Shown: positions 25,412 to 34,847, counted from the first letter of the stretch. The stretch is DNA of 64,000 bases from Flavobacterium cupreum (GCF_003996965.1 NZ_QWDM01000017.1:62001-126000); one strand, 5' to 3'. Numbers and translations: made by a program. The notes: a model not told the origin generated them from the sequence alone.

Positions 25412-27886
25412 TTATTTCGGATTTAAAATCAAATCTATTCGCTTGATGCAATCTTCGTAATGGTATTTTGTTTCTGTGTTTACAGGTCTTGCTTTTGCTG
25501 CTGTAAGCGTACCTCTTAAAGCAACTAACTCCCCACGAACCAAAGCCCTGACATCTGATTGTGCTACATTGTAATACGTTACAGACCGGTCTGTTGGTTT
25601 GATTTCTTCTGTCATCAAAGAACCCATTCTGTCGATATAACCGCGTTGCAGATTTCTTCGGTAAATTGTTACATTCACAGGCGTTGCGGCTTCTTTCCAG
25701 ATTCCTTTTCGGGTATCTTTTAACAAATCCAAAGCTTTGTAAGTATCGGCTCCCAGAATTTCGTTATCCATTAAGCGGCCAATACGACCAATACTCAGCA
25801 GACTATTCAAATGTCGCACCTGCAAGCTCCTGAACTTTTCCGAATACCCTGCAAAATCAGTATTCTTTAAAGTATTGACATTTACAATCCAGGTTGGCGA
25901 AGCAAAGGCATTTGCCTGCAGCCAGTTCATCGCTTCGATTTGTTTGGCTTTTGGCACCACTTCGTAAACATTTCCGGCCTGATTTGGTTTTTTGGTATTT
26001 TCATAAACACCGCCAACATTGGTCACAACATGACCTACATATCTGCTCCAGACTTCCAGCATTTCTTTGTATAGCTCATCTAAATCTTCATAATTATTGG
26101 TTACACTACTCGTCCATTCATTCAAATGGCCGGCTACATATTCCAGGTTTTTCATTCCGTATGTGCTTGCTTTCATTGAATTATTTCCAATATCTTCCGT
26201 TTGGGAAGCAGGATCAAAAGCACTGCTTTGTTTTCCGAATTTATACAACGGGTTTCCGGCTTTCTCCAGAATCCATTTGTCTAAAGTTGCGGCTTCTTCC
26301 TGAGGTGATTTGGCAGTCGGAATTACTCTGTATCCCCAATTTACTGCGTATTGGTCGTAAGCCCCCATTTTACGAACAAAACGAATGTTTTTATCTCCGG
26401 GCTGTGCGATATAATTAAATCGGGCATAATCCATGATACTTGCCGAGATTCCGTTCTGTTGTGTAAAATCACCATTTCTGTAACTTTCCACCTCATAAGC
26501 ACAACTCGCTCCCATATTGTGTGGAAATCCTAAAGCATGTCCGACTTCATGTGCAATTACCATTCGCATCATTTCGCCCATTTCTGCATCGCTGGTTTGT
26601 AATGTTCTCGCTGAAGGATTTGCTGCTCCGGTTTCTAATAGATATCGGTTTCTGTACGAACGCAAATGGTTGTGGTACCAGATTACATCGCTTTCGATAA
26701 TTTCTCCCGTTCTGGGATCAGAAACACTTGGCCCAACCGCATTTCGCGTGGTACTTGCTACATATCGAATGACCGAATAGCGTATATCTTCCGGACTAAA
26801 ATCCGGATCTTCTTCTTTGGTCGGGGCATCTTTGGCGATAATGGCATTTTTAAATCCGGCAGCTTCAAAAGGTTTTTGCCAGTCTTCAATTCCCTGCTTG
26901 ATGTATTTTCTCAGCTTTTCAGGCGTTGCAGGATCTAAATAATATACAATCGGTTTAATGGGTTCAACCAATTCTCCTCTGTTATACGCTTCAGGATCTT
27001 TAGGTTCTAATCGCCAGCGACGGATATAGGTTTTAAGATCTGATTTTAACTCGTTACTTCCGTAATCGTATTGGCTTACAGTAAACCAGCCTACTCTCGG
27101 ATCGGCTAATCTTGGTTTCATGGGCGCTTCAGGCAGCAAAACCATAGACTGATTCATCTGAATGCTTATGGATTCTGTTTCTTCTAACATGGATGGTTTA
27201 GAAGCATTATACGTCATATCCTGAATCACTTCGATATTCATCGGAAAACTTTTAATCGTATTGATAAAACTTCTCGAATCATCCAGTCCTTTTACCTTAT
27301 ACATTTCGCGCATTTCTGCTGATATTCCGCTGATTGCTTTTACGTCCGTACTGTAAAACTTCGTTACATCAATCACAGTATTTGCCGAATCTTTGCTAAA
27401 AGCTACAATGTCAAACGCAAATAAAGTTGGTTCGTAATTATTGGATTTTACCGAAATGCTAATAGGCAACGTATCGTTCGCCACGGCATTGTATGATTTT
27501 GATTTGATTAGGATTTTGTCCTGAAAACGCTGCCAGACTATTAATTGTTCGTTGGTTTCAGAACCTGCGTTTACGTATCCGCCCCCGAGGTTAGAAGGCA
27601 GTTTGGAAAGCCGGCTTACTAAAAGCATATCCTTGTTTAAATACGTATTCGGAATCTCGAAATAATATTTTTTTTCGACTTTATGCACCGTGAAAAGTCC
27701 CGGATCAGAAACAGCATCTTTCGTAATTACTTTGCTGTATTCCTTAATTGAAGATTCTGATTTTTTCTCGGGTGGCGCAACCACAGGCTCCTCTTTTTTG
27801 GATTTTTTTTGGGTCGACTGAGCAAATTGATTGTTAGAAAACAGCATAAAAACTGTCATGGTAATAAAAATGAAAAATTTCTTCAT
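25412..27886 (-). CDS. Secreted zinc-dependent metalloprotease (DUF5117/DUF4953 type)
   Basis: An 824-residue protein with a signal peptide (to about residue 22, NNQFAQ). A large N-terminal domain of the DUF5117 type follows, then a metzincin-like site HEVGHALGFPH with H446, E447, H450 and H456 as zinc ligands and catalytic Glu. An alpha-helical C-terminal domain follows. Length and motif order match the big Bacteroidota metalloproteases of unknown substrate. It should act in the periplasm or outside the cell; there is no T9SS sorting domain. It is monocistronic, facing the Spy-like genes. Confidence 0.9.
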   Translation of the reverse strand: MKKFFIFITMTVFMLFSNNQFAQSTQKKSKKEEPVVAPPEKKSESSIKEYSKVITKDAVSDPGLFTVHKVEKKYYFEIPNTYLNKDMLLVSRLSKLPSNLGGGYVNAGSETNEQLIVWQRFQDKILIKSKSYNAVANDTLPISISVKSNNYEPTLFAFDIVAFSKDSANTVIDVTKFYSTDVKAISGISAEMREMYKVKGLDDSRSFINTIKSFPMNIEVIQDMTYNASKPSMLEETESISIQMNQSMVLLPEAPMKPRLADPRVGWFTVSQYDYGSNELKSDLKTYIRRWRLEPKDPEAYNRGELVEPIKPIVYYLDPATPEKLRKYIKQGIEDWQKPFEAAGFKNAIIAKDAPTKEEDPDFSPEDIRYSVIRYVASTTRNAVGPSVSDPRTGEIIESDVIWYHNHLRSYRNRYLLETGAANPSARTLQTSDAEMGEMMRMVIAHEVGHALGFPHNMGASCAYEVESYRNGDFTQQNGISASIMDYARFNYIAQPGDKNIRFVRKMGAYDQYAVNWGYRVIPTAKSPQEEAATLDKWILEKAGNPLYKFGKQSSAFDPASQTEDIGNNSMKASTYGMKNLEYVAGHLNEWTSSVTNNYEDLDELYKEMLEVWSRYVGHVVTNVGGVYENTKKPNQAGNVYEVVPKAKQIEAMNWLQANAFASPTWIVNVNTLKNTDFAGYSEKFRSLQVRHLNSLLSIGRIGRLMDNEILGADTYKALDLLKDTRKGIWKEAATPVNVTIYRRNLQRGYIDRMGSLMTEEIKPTDRSVTYYNVAQSDVRALVRGELVALRGTLTAAKARPVNTETKYHYEDCIKRIDLILNPK

Positions 27887-28003
27887 TTATTGTTGATTTA
27901 ATGGTTATTTGATAAACAAAAATAATTTTTATTCTAAATATATAACAAAAAACCTACTTATTAACTTTTCATTAACTAAAAACAATTCGAAATTTAATTC
28001 CAT

Positions 28004-28042
28004 AAAAAAAGGCTCAATTTTAATAAAACTGAGCCTTTTTTT
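28004..28042 (-). terminator. Intrinsic terminator of hemL
   Basis: AAAAAAAGGCTCA (28004-28016) pairs with TGAGCCTTTTTTT (28030-28042). The inner ATTTT/AAAAC nearly pairs as well. It is 28 nt past the hemL stop and has a T-run in both directions. Confidence 0.88.
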
Positions 28043-28069
28043 GGAAATATAGATATTAGATTTTATCCT

Positions 28070-29356
28070 TTAAAACGTCTTTGAAACTTTATCAATCACC
28101 TTAATCGTAAAATCTAAATCTTCATAGGTTAATGCATCTGTAATAAACCAGGTTTCATAGGCAGATGGAGCGATATAAATCCCTTCCTGCAATAATCCGT
28201 GGAAGAATTTTTTAAATGTTTCGTTATCTCCTTTTGCCGCACTTTGAAAATCCGTAACCGGACTGGCATCAAAATGTACAGAGATCATCGAACCTACCCT
28301 GTTGATGGTAAAAACGACTTTATTTGCTTTTAAAACCTTATCGATTCCTGCTTCCAAATACGCTGTTTTTTCTTCTAAACGCGTAAAAACAGCGCGATCA
28401 TTATCAAGGGATTGTAACATCGCTAATCCCGCAGCCATTGCCAAAGGATTTCCGGATAATGTTCCGGCCTGATAAACCGGGCCCAGCGGCGCTAAATAAT
28501 TCATGATTTCTTCGCGTGCTGCAAAGGCGCCAACCGGCAGACCACCGCCAATTACTTTTCCGAAAGTTACGATGTCAGCCTTGATATTATACAATTCCTG
28601 AACACCTCCGCGAGCCAGACGGAAACCCGTCATCACCTCATCGAAAATTAACAAAATTCCGTTTGCTGTACACAGATCTCTCAGTCCCTGCAAGAATCCT
28701 TTTTGAGGCGGAATACATCCCATATTTCCGGCAACCGGCTCAATAATAATAGCTGCTATTTCATTTTTGTTGGCTTCGATTAAAGTCTTTACATTCTCTA
28801 AATCATTGTATTTTGCCAGCAAAGTGTCTTTTGCAGTTCCTTCTGTAACGCCGGGACTATTTGGAGATCCGAAAGTTACGGCACCACTTCCTGCCTGAAT
28901 CAAAAAGGAATCCGAATGTCCGTGGTAGCAGCCTGCAAACTTGATTATTTTATCTCTTTTTGTAAATCCGCGGGCCAGACGAATCGCACTCATACAAGCT
29001 TCAGTTCCTGAATTCACAAAACGGATTTTATCGATATTCGGAACCATAGCAACTGCCAGAGCTGCGATTTGAGTTTCTAATTCTGTTGGCATTCCAAATG
29101 AAGTCCCCAGTTTGGCTTTTTCAATTACAACATCAACGACCGGCTGATACGCATGACCCAAAACCATTGGCCCCCACGAATTGATATAATCAATTAATTT
29201 ATTTCCGTCTTCATCATACAAATAAGCACCTTTGGCACTTTTGACAAAAATAGGAGTTCCACCAACCGCCTTAAAGGCTCTTACCGGCGAATTTACGCCT
29301 CCCGGGATCACTTTTTCTGCTTCAGCAAAAAGCTGACTACTTCTTTTATATATCAT
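28070..29356 (-). CDS. hemL: Glutamate-1-semialdehyde 2,1-aminomutase
   Basis: A 428-residue class III PLP aminotransferase-fold enzyme. It shows PGGVNSPVRAF at the start, FVNSGTEACMSAIRLARG (about 113-130), FDEVMTGFR (about 237-245), and the PLP lysine in TFGKVIGGGLPVGAFA (about 262-277). It converts glutamate-1-semialdehyde to 5-aminolevulinate for haem synthesis in the cytosol. The length is standard. It follows the glucosaminidase gene by 80 nt on the same strand and ends at a clear terminator. Other haem genes are not in the window. Confidence 0.97.
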   Translation of the reverse strand: MIYKRSSQLFAEAEKVIPGGVNSPVRAFKAVGGTPIFVKSAKGAYLYDEDGNKLIDYINSWGPMVLGHAYQPVVDVVIEKAKLGTSFGMPTELETQIAALAVAMVPNIDKIRFVNSGTEACMSAIRLARGFTKRDKIIKFAGCYHGHSDSFLIQAGSGAVTFGSPNSPGVTEGTAKDTLLAKYNDLENVKTLIEANKNEIAAIIIEPVAGNMGCIPPQKGFLQGLRDLCTANGILLIFDEVMTGFRLARGGVQELYNIKADIVTFGKVIGGGLPVGAFAAREEIMNYLAPLGPVYQAGTLSGNPLAMAAGLAMLQSLDNDRAVFTRLEEKTAYLEAGIDKVLKANKVVFTINRVGSMISVHFDASPVTDFQSAAKGDNETFKKFFHGLLQEGIYIAPSAYETWFITDALTYEDLDFTIKVIDKVSKTF

Positions 29357-29436
29357 TTTTGACTTTATATTATTAGCGTTATGATTTTACAGTAAGAACC
29401 GATTTCAACTGAGACTGAGACTGAAAACTAAAAAAA

Positions 29437-30318
29437 CTACTTCACTTTCAATTTCTGTCCGACAGAAAGAGCGTTGTCTGAAAGATTATTTTTTCGTTTT
29501 AAATCATCGACCAGTACGTTGAATTTTTTTGAAATCGAATATAAGGTATCTCCTTTTTGAACTTCGTACAAAGAAGGATCATTTGAATTTGAGGCTGGAT
29601 TGGAAGATGAATTTCGAACCGGAGCTCCTTTATTAATTGCAGTATATGTTTTCCCTGTAACCTGGCAATCGTACTGATGCAGATTGTAACGTTCTATATA
29701 ACTGATTAACTTATCGGGATAATTAGGATCTGTGGCATAACCCGCAGCACGTAAACCTTTTGCCCAGGCTTTGTAATCATCCTTCTGGTAAGTAAATAAT
29801 GTCGCATACCTGTTCTTGCCTACCAAAAACAAAGCATGATCCCGATAGGATTCAGAAGCTTCGGTATATTTTCTGAAACATTCCTGAGCCGAATCGTCAT
29901 CATGGCGAACGCTTTCACCCAGCCAGTCTTTGTGACATTTTATTCCGAAATGATTATTGGCTTCCAAAGCCAGGTCCCCTTTTCCTGCACCGGATTCTAA
30001 AATTCCCTGCGCCAGAATAATACTTGCAGGAATACCATATTTTTGCATATTTGCCATGGCGATATCCTTAAACTGCAAAACATAATTATTGATCAGATCA
30101 CTTGTAACAACAGTTTTTGAAGTAGACTGAATGACCTCAGTCGTATTATTTGTGGTGGGATATTTGCCTATAGGTTTAGAATAAGTCCCTTTTTTAGTCG
30201 AAGCTGTTCTGGGTTTCTGAACCGAGGCCTGTTTCTTTGTTGTCGCAATAGCGGGTTTACTGGAAGAACAGCCCGCTAATGCTGCGATTAAGAAAAGTAA
30301 TATTGTTTTTTTAAACAT
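29437..30318 (-). CDS. GH73 glucosaminidase with LysM domain, lipoprotein
   Basis: A 293-residue peptidoglycan hydrolase. It has a lipoprotein signal (ALAGCSSSK, Cys at about 16), a basic Thr/Lys linker, a glucosaminidase (GH73/FlgJ-like) domain at about 75-215 with catalytic Glu in QGILESGAGKGDLA, and one LysM domain at the end (YEVQKGDTLYSISKKFN...LSVGQKLKV). It cleaves the glycan strand in the cell wall. Its start overlaps the end of the ACC-deaminase-like gene by 8 nt, so the two are translationally linked. Confidence 0.92.
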   Translation of the reverse strand: MFKKTILLFLIAALAGCSSSKPAIATTKKQASVQKPRTASTKKGTYSKPIGKYPTTNNTTEVIQSTSKTVVTSDLINNYVLQFKDIAMANMQKYGIPASIILAQGILESGAGKGDLALEANNHFGIKCHKDWLGESVRHDDDSAQECFRKYTEASESYRDHALFLVGKNRYATLFTYQKDDYKAWAKGLRAAGYATDPNYPDKLISYIERYNLHQYDCQVTGKTYTAINKGAPVRNSSSNPASNSNDPSLYEVQKGDTLYSISKKFNVLVDDLKRKNNLSDNALSVGQKLKVK

Positions 30319-31207
30319 TCTTTTTTAGTATTGGTAATTTCTTCTGCATCAACTTCAAATTCATTCCGTCAATTCCCTGCAATCCGCCGGTATGAATGAG
30401 TAAAATTTTTGAATGCGCCGGAAAATAGTCTTTCTGGATTAAATCTATAACGCCAAAAACCATCTTTCCTGTATAAATTGGATCCAAAGGCACTTGATTT
30501 GCATCAAAAAAAGCGTTGATAAATTCAATTAATTCCAAATTTATCTTTCCGTATCCTCCAAAATGATAGTCAGAAATTAAATCCCAGTTATCTTTTTTTG
30601 CAAAAATACGAATTTCATCCTTTAGAAAGTCACCTTTTAACGCCGGAAATCCTAAAATCTTCTGATCTGCATAAGCACTATTTATCAATCCTGAAATAGT
30701 GCCGCCTGTTCCGACAGCACAGCAAACATAATTAAAAACAGCATCTTCCGCAGTCAGAATCTCTTCGCAGCCTTTTACTGCGAGGGCATTTGTTCCGCCT
30801 TCGGGCACTAAATAAAAGCCGCCAAATTTCTGCTTTAAATTTTCTAAAAAAGAAATTTCATTTTTAAGCCGATAGTCTTCCCGGGAAACAAATTCAAATT
30901 GCATACCGTTTTCCTGAGCGAATTTCAACGTTGGATTTTCTTCTATTTTATCAAAAAGTTCTTCTCCGCGAATCACGCCGATAGTTTTAAATCCGTATTC
31001 CTTGCCCGCAAAAGCAACCGCTGCGATATGGTTCGAAAAAGCACCGCCAAAAGTCAATACCGTTTTGTGATTTTCAGCTTTTGCCTGAAGCAGATTGTAT
31101 TTGAGTTTTCGGAATTTATTCCCCGAAATAAAGGGATGAATTAAATCTTCGCGTTTTATGGTCAAAGAAATATCTTTGGGAAAATTGATATGAATTTCCT
31201 GGTTCAA
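30311..31207 (-). CDS. ACC deaminase / D-cysteine desulfhydrase-like PLP enzyme
   Basis: A 298-residue fold-type II PLP enzyme. The PLP lysine is in SGNKFRKLKYN (about 28-38), followed by TFGGAFSNHIAAVA (about 52-65) and the phosphate loop AVGTGGTISG (about 164-173). This is the ACC deaminase/D-cysteine desulfhydrase family, which degrades 1-aminocyclopropane-1-carboxylate or D-cysteine; most Bacteroidota members are untested. The start is TTG at 31207, overlapping the upstream stop (TTGA). No in-frame ATG exists near the conserved N-terminus, so this is a genuine non-ATG start in an overlap-coupled operon. Confidence 0.85.
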   Translation of the reverse strand: MNQEIHINFPKDISLTIKREDLIHPFISGNKFRKLKYNLLQAKAENHKTVLTFGGAFSNHIAAVAFAGKEYGFKTIGVIRGEELFDKIEENPTLKFAQENGMQFEFVSREDYRLKNEISFLENLKQKFGGFYLVPEGGTNALAVKGCEEILTAEDAVFNYVCCAVGTGGTISGLINSAYADQKILGFPALKGDFLKDEIRIFAKKDNWDLISDYHFGGYGKINLELIEFINAFFDANQVPLDPIYTGKMVFGVIDLIQKDYFPAHSKILLIHTGGLQGIDGMNLKLMQKKLPILKKNV

Positions 31208-31551
31208 AATCTATTTTTGTTTAAGGTTAAGTAGTTCCTGAATTTAAAAAACGGACGGTTTTTCAAATAATCATAATTGGTTTCGTGGGCATAGGCTTCT
31301 CTTTCAAAACTAATATTCTGATACGCTATTGCTGCATTTTTATATTGAATCAACCGGAACAGGTATTCTAAAAAATACCAGACAAAAAAAGGAAGGATCA
31401 GCATTTCCAGTTGTTGCCGCAAATGAATCTTTTCGTGATTGACAAAAGTCCTGTTGGTTTTGTCGCTGCCATATTTCATCAGAACAAACGGAAACACGGC
31501 CATTCCGCGATATCCATTCGGAATTAAATATTTAGCAACAATTAGAAACAT
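31204..31551 (-). CDS. Small membrane protein with HExxH motif
   Basis: A 115-residue protein. It has an HEKIH motif (within FVNHEKIHLRQQLE), a hydrophobic segment (LPFFVWYFLEYLF, about 53-65), and a later FEREAYAHETNYDY. HExxH plus a downstream Glu in ExxxH/E context is the minimal zinc site of gluzincin-like peptidases, so a tiny membrane-bound metalloprotease-like protein is possible. It is not recognised as a named family. It is the first gene of a three-gene overlapping operon with the ACC-deaminase-like and glucosaminidase genes. Confidence 0.7.
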   Translation of the reverse strand: MFLIVAKYLIPNGYRGMAVFPFVLMKYGSDKTNRTFVNHEKIHLRQQLEMLILPFFVWYFLEYLFRLIQYKNAAIAYQNISFEREAYAHETNYDYLKNRPFFKFRNYLTLNKNRF

Positions 31552-31566
31552 TGACTGTAAAATTTA

Positions 31567-31574
31567 TAAATTTG
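31567..31574 (+). promoter_or_regulatory. Candidate -7 element of the DUF5522 gene
   Basis: TAAATTTG matches TAnnTTTG and lies 92 nt before the start at 31667. No good -33 element is visible. Confidence 0.3.
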
Positions 31575-31666
31575 TAGAAGCAAAATTGTTTGTTTTCATT
31601 AAAATAATAATCAAAATTATCGATTTGATTTTAAAGCCAGACAAACTATTGCACTTAAACAGGATT

Positions 31667-31852
31667 ATGAAAGAGCAAAGTAATGAAAATAAATTAACCG
31701 AGGGCGAAGATTTTTATTATACACCCGAAGGTTACAAATGCTTTACCGAAAAGCACCATTTAAAACGCGGTTATTGCTGTAAAAGCGGCTGTCGTCACTG
31801 TCCGTACGGATTTGACAAACGAACCGGGGAAATTAAGAAGAAAGCGAATTAG
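31667..31852 (+). CDS. DUF5522 family small cysteine-rich protein
   Basis: A 61-residue protein. Its core is EDFYYTPEGYKCFTEKHHLKRGYCCKSGCRHCPYGF. The Cys pattern CC...GC..CPYGF is that of the DUF5522 family, also seen as a tail in some eukaryotic proteins, and suggests metal or Fe-S binding. The function is unknown. The frame is open further upstream (to 31439), but that part is antisense to the HExxH gene and unlike the family, so ATG 31667 is chosen. Confidence 0.82.
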   Translation: MKEQSNENKLTEGEDFYYTPEGYKCFTEKHHLKRGYCCKSGCRHCPYGFDKRTGEIKKKAN

Positions 31853-32189
31853 AGAATGGGGCAATTTGATAATTTGATAATTTTTCACTTTTGTCATCCT
31901 GAGCGAAGCCGAAGGACAACTCTAAAATCTAAAATCAACAATCTAAAATCACATATGGATATTCTCTTGCGAAAATTTAGGATTAAAATCCACAAATCCT
32001 ATCACAGGTCGGATATTCGTTATCCCTAGTTTTTAATTAGAAAATGTGTCAATTTGAAAATGAGATAATTTCTTTTCAAACAAATATAATTTACTTAACT
32101 AACTTTTAATTACCACGGCTATTGGATTATTTACACTTGGAGGAAATCTAAGAAGTCTAACAATCCAATCCTCTAACAATCTAATAAAA
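31853..32189. other. Intergenic region with degenerate repeats before hutU
   Basis: No ORF is supported. It holds a TTTGATAATT direct repeat (about 31865-31883), the dispersed motif GTCATCCTGAGCGAAGCCGA starting at 31893, and further TTGAAAATGAGATAATT DNA at about 32053. Just before hutU there is a near-match promoter element TACACTTG (32132-32139). An inverted pair ATTGGATT / AATCCAAT lies at 32121-32128 and 32162-32169. Confidence 0.45.
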
Positions 32190-34166
32190 ATGACTTTTCA
32201 AGAAGAAATACAACAAGGAATACCAAGTATATTACCTCCGAAAAAACAATATGATTTAGCGATTAACCATGCGCCAAAACGAAAAGAAATACTATCTGCG
32301 GAAGAAAAAAAACTGGCTTTAAAAAATGCATTGCGTTATTTTGACTCCAAACACCATGCTGAATTAATTACTGAATTTTCAGAAGAATTAGAAAAATACG
32401 GCCGTATTTACATGTACCGCTTTCGTCCGGATTACAGGATGTACGCCAGACCTATTGATGAATATCCGGGAAAATCAGTACAGGCAAAAGCCATTATGCA
32501 CATGATTCAGAACAACCTGGATTATGCCGTGGCGCAACATCCGCATGAGTTAATTACCTATGGCGGTAACGGGGCTGTTTTCCAGAACTGGGCGCAATAT
32601 TTACTGACTATGCAGTATTTGTCTGAAATGACAGATGAGCAAACGCTGACGATGTATTCGGGACATCCGATGGGATTATTTCCTTCGCATACAGAAGCAC
32701 CAAGAGTTGTGGTTACGAACGGAATGGTGATTCCGAATTATTCAAAACCGGACGACTGGGAAAAAATGAATGCTTTGGGAGTCTCACAATACGGCCAAAT
32801 GACGGCCGGAAGTTATATGTATATCGGCCCGCAGGGAATTGTACACGGGACAACAATTACGGTTTTGAATGGTTTCAGAAAAATAAAACAAAATCCGGAA
32901 GGCAGTTTGTTCGTCACTTCAGGACTAGGCGGAATGAGCGGCGCCCAGCCAAAAGCAGGAAATATTGCCGGCTGCGTTACCGTTTGTGCCGAGGTAAATC
33001 CTAAAATTACCAAAATTCGTCACGAACAAGGCTGGATTAACGAGATTGTCACTTCGACGGAAGAACTGGTGAAGAGAGTGACTTCGGCGAAAGCCAATAA
33101 AGAAGTAGTTTCGATCGCCTACTTAGGAAATGTTGTGGATGTATGGGAATGTTTCGATAAAGAAAATATCAAAATCGATTTAGGTTCTGACCAGACTTCG
33201 CTTCATAATCCGTGGGCGGGCGGTTATTATCCGGTTGGAATTTCTTTTGATGAAGCCAATGAAATGATGGCCAATAATCCTGAATTATTCAAAGAAAAAG
33301 TACAGGAAACTTTGCGCCGACATGCCGCTGCCATTAACAAACATACCGCAAAAGGGACTTACTTTTTCGATTACGGAAATGCCTTTTTACTGGAAGCTTC
33401 CCGCGCCGGTGCAGCGGTAATGGCCGAAAATAATATCGACTTTAAATATCCGAGTTACGTTCAGGATATTATGGGACCGATGTGTTTTGATTACGGATTC
33501 GGGCCTTTCAGATGGGTTTGTACCTCAGGAAAACCGGAAGATTTACAAAAAACAGATACTATCGCTTCTGAGGTTTTAGAAGAAATGGCGAAGACGGCAC
33601 CAGATGAAATTCAGCAGCAAATGCAGGATAACATCAAATGGATCAAAGGTGCTCAGGAAAATAAACTGGTCGTAGGCTCTCAGGCCCGAATATTGTATGC
33701 AGATGCCGAAGGGCGTATTAAAATCGCAGAAGCTTTCAACCAGGCGATTGCCAGGGGTGAAATCGGAACTGTTGTTTTAGGCCGTGATCATCACGACGTT
33801 TCCGGAACAGATTCACCTTACAGAGAGACATCCAACATTTATGATGGTTCGCGTTTTACGGCCGATATGGCGATTCAGAATGTGATTGGAGACAGCTTCA
33901 GAGGGGCTACCTGGGTTTCTATTCACAATGGCGGCGGAGTTGGCTGGGGTGAGGTTATAAACGGTGGCTTTGGTATGGTTCTTGATGGTTCTAAAGAGGC
34001 TTCAAAACGTTTAGCATCAATGCTTTTCTGGGATGTGAACAACGGAATTTCAAGACGAAGCTGGGCCCGAAATGACGAAGCTATTTTTGCCATAAAAAGA
34101 GCAATGGAAGTTCAGCCTTTATTAAAAGTAACTTTACCGAATATTGTGGATGAAAGTTTATTTTAG
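32190..34166 (+). CDS. hutU: Urocanate hydratase
   Basis: A 658-residue urocanase, which hydrates urocanate to imidazolone propionate in histidine breakdown. Family signatures include TYGGNGAVFQNWAQY, SGHPMGLFPS, TAGSYMYIGPQGIVHGT, GLGGMSGAQPKA (NAD-binding region), YDYG-type QDIMGPMCFDYGFGPFRW, and GRDHHDVSGTDSPYRETSNIYDGS. It is about 100 residues longer than the E. coli/Pseudomonas type, as expected for the Bacteroidota branch. Other hut genes are not adjacent. No terminator is obvious, but a hairpin-forming repeat follows. Confidence 0.96.
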   Translation: MTFQEEIQQGIPSILPPKKQYDLAINHAPKRKEILSAEEKKLALKNALRYFDSKHHAELITEFSEELEKYGRIYMYRFRPDYRMYARPIDEYPGKSVQAKAIMHMIQNNLDYAVAQHPHELITYGGNGAVFQNWAQYLLTMQYLSEMTDEQTLTMYSGHPMGLFPSHTEAPRVVVTNGMVIPNYSKPDDWEKMNALGVSQYGQMTAGSYMYIGPQGIVHGTTITVLNGFRKIKQNPEGSLFVTSGLGGMSGAQPKAGNIAGCVTVCAEVNPKITKIRHEQGWINEIVTSTEELVKRVTSAKANKEVVSIAYLGNVVDVWECFDKENIKIDLGSDQTSLHNPWAGGYYPVGISFDEANEMMANNPELFKEKVQETLRRHAAAINKHTAKGTYFFDYGNAFLLEASRAGAAVMAENNIDFKYPSYVQDIMGPMCFDYGFGPFRWVCTSGKPEDLQKTDTIASEVLEEMAKTAPDEIQQQMQDNIKWIKGAQENKLVVGSQARILYADAEGRIKIAEAFNQAIARGEIGTVVLGRDHHDVSGTDSPYRETSNIYDGSRFTADMAIQNVIGDSFRGATWVSIHNGGGVGWGEVINGGFGMVLDGSKEASKRLASMLFWDVNNGISRRSWARNDEAIFAIKRAMEVQPLLKVTLPNIVDESLF

Positions 34167-34218
34167 GGCATAATCGTCACCCTGTTAGTCCACAATTGGC
34201 ATTCTGTTATACACGAAT

Positions 34219-34280
34219 GTCACCCTGAGCGAAGTCGAAGGCTAATAAAAAGAGAGGCTTCAACTTCGCTCAGCCTGACA
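34219..34280. repeat. Inverted CTGAGCGAAGTCGAAGG repeat
   Basis: TGTCACCCTGAGCGAAGTCG... at 34219-34244 faces its near-complement at 34255-34280, forming a long imperfect hairpin between hutU and the DUF4136 gene. A single related copy lies at 31893-31916. This sequence is known to me as a widely scattered bacterial intergenic repeat. Confidence 0.7.
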
Positions 34281-34310
34281 AAGAAACAAGAACATTAAAT
34301 TTTTATAAAT

Positions 34311-34847
34311 ATGAAAACATTCAAATTAATACCGGTTTTTCTGCTTTTACTACTGGCTTCCTGCAGTACAGTCAGTGTTTATTCTGATTACGACAAAAGT
34401 GTCGACTTTACGCCTTATAAAACGTATGCTTTCTTTAAGCCCGGTATTGATAAGGTAGAGATTTCTGATTTGGATAAAAGACGTATTCTGCATGCTATTG
34501 ACACACAAATGCAGGCAAAAGGCTTCACAAAAAGCGATAACCCTGATATGCTGATCAACATTTTTACCAAATCAAGAGAGCAGGTTGATGTCAACCAATT
34601 TAGCGCCGGATGGGGTTATGGTTGGGGATGGGGATGGAATCCTTATATGATGTACGGAGGTCAAACTACCGTTTCTACTTCTACGCAAGGAACTTTATTT
34701 ATCGACTTTATTGATGCCAAAAAGAAAGAAATGATCTGGCAGGGCGAAGGAATCGGAACACTTACGAAAAACGCTGACAAAAAAGACGAAAAGGTAAATG
34801 AGTTTGTAACTAAAATTTTAGCACAATATCCGCCGGTTAAAAAGTAG
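34311..34847 (+). CDS. DUF4136 lipoprotein
   Basis: A 178-residue lipoprotein (LLASCSTVSVYSDYDKSVDFTPYKTYAF, Cys at about 18). The DUF4136 domain begins with the SDYD...DFxxYKTY motif and has RRI..AID.qm.AKGf and NPDMLINIF. A glycine/tryptophan-rich stretch with WGYGWGWGWNPY precedes the conserved GTLFIDFIDAKKKEMIWQGEG. DUF4136 proteins are periplasmic or outer-membrane lipoproteins of unknown function in many Gram-negative bacteria. Confidence 0.9.
   Translation: MKTFKLIPVFLLLLLASCSTVSVYSDYDKSVDFTPYKTYAFFKPGIDKVEISDLDKRRILHAIDTQMQAKGFTKSDNPDMLINIFTKSREQVDVNQFSAGWGYGWGWGWNPYMMYGGQTTVSTSTQGTLFIDFIDAKKKEMIWQGEGIGTLTKNADKKDEKVNEFVTKILAQYPPVKK

Noticed and set aside
31439..31666. 76-codon N-terminal extension of the DUF5522 protein
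   Set aside because: It is antisense to the HExxH gene, begins in its coding sequence and does not resemble the compact DUF5522 family.
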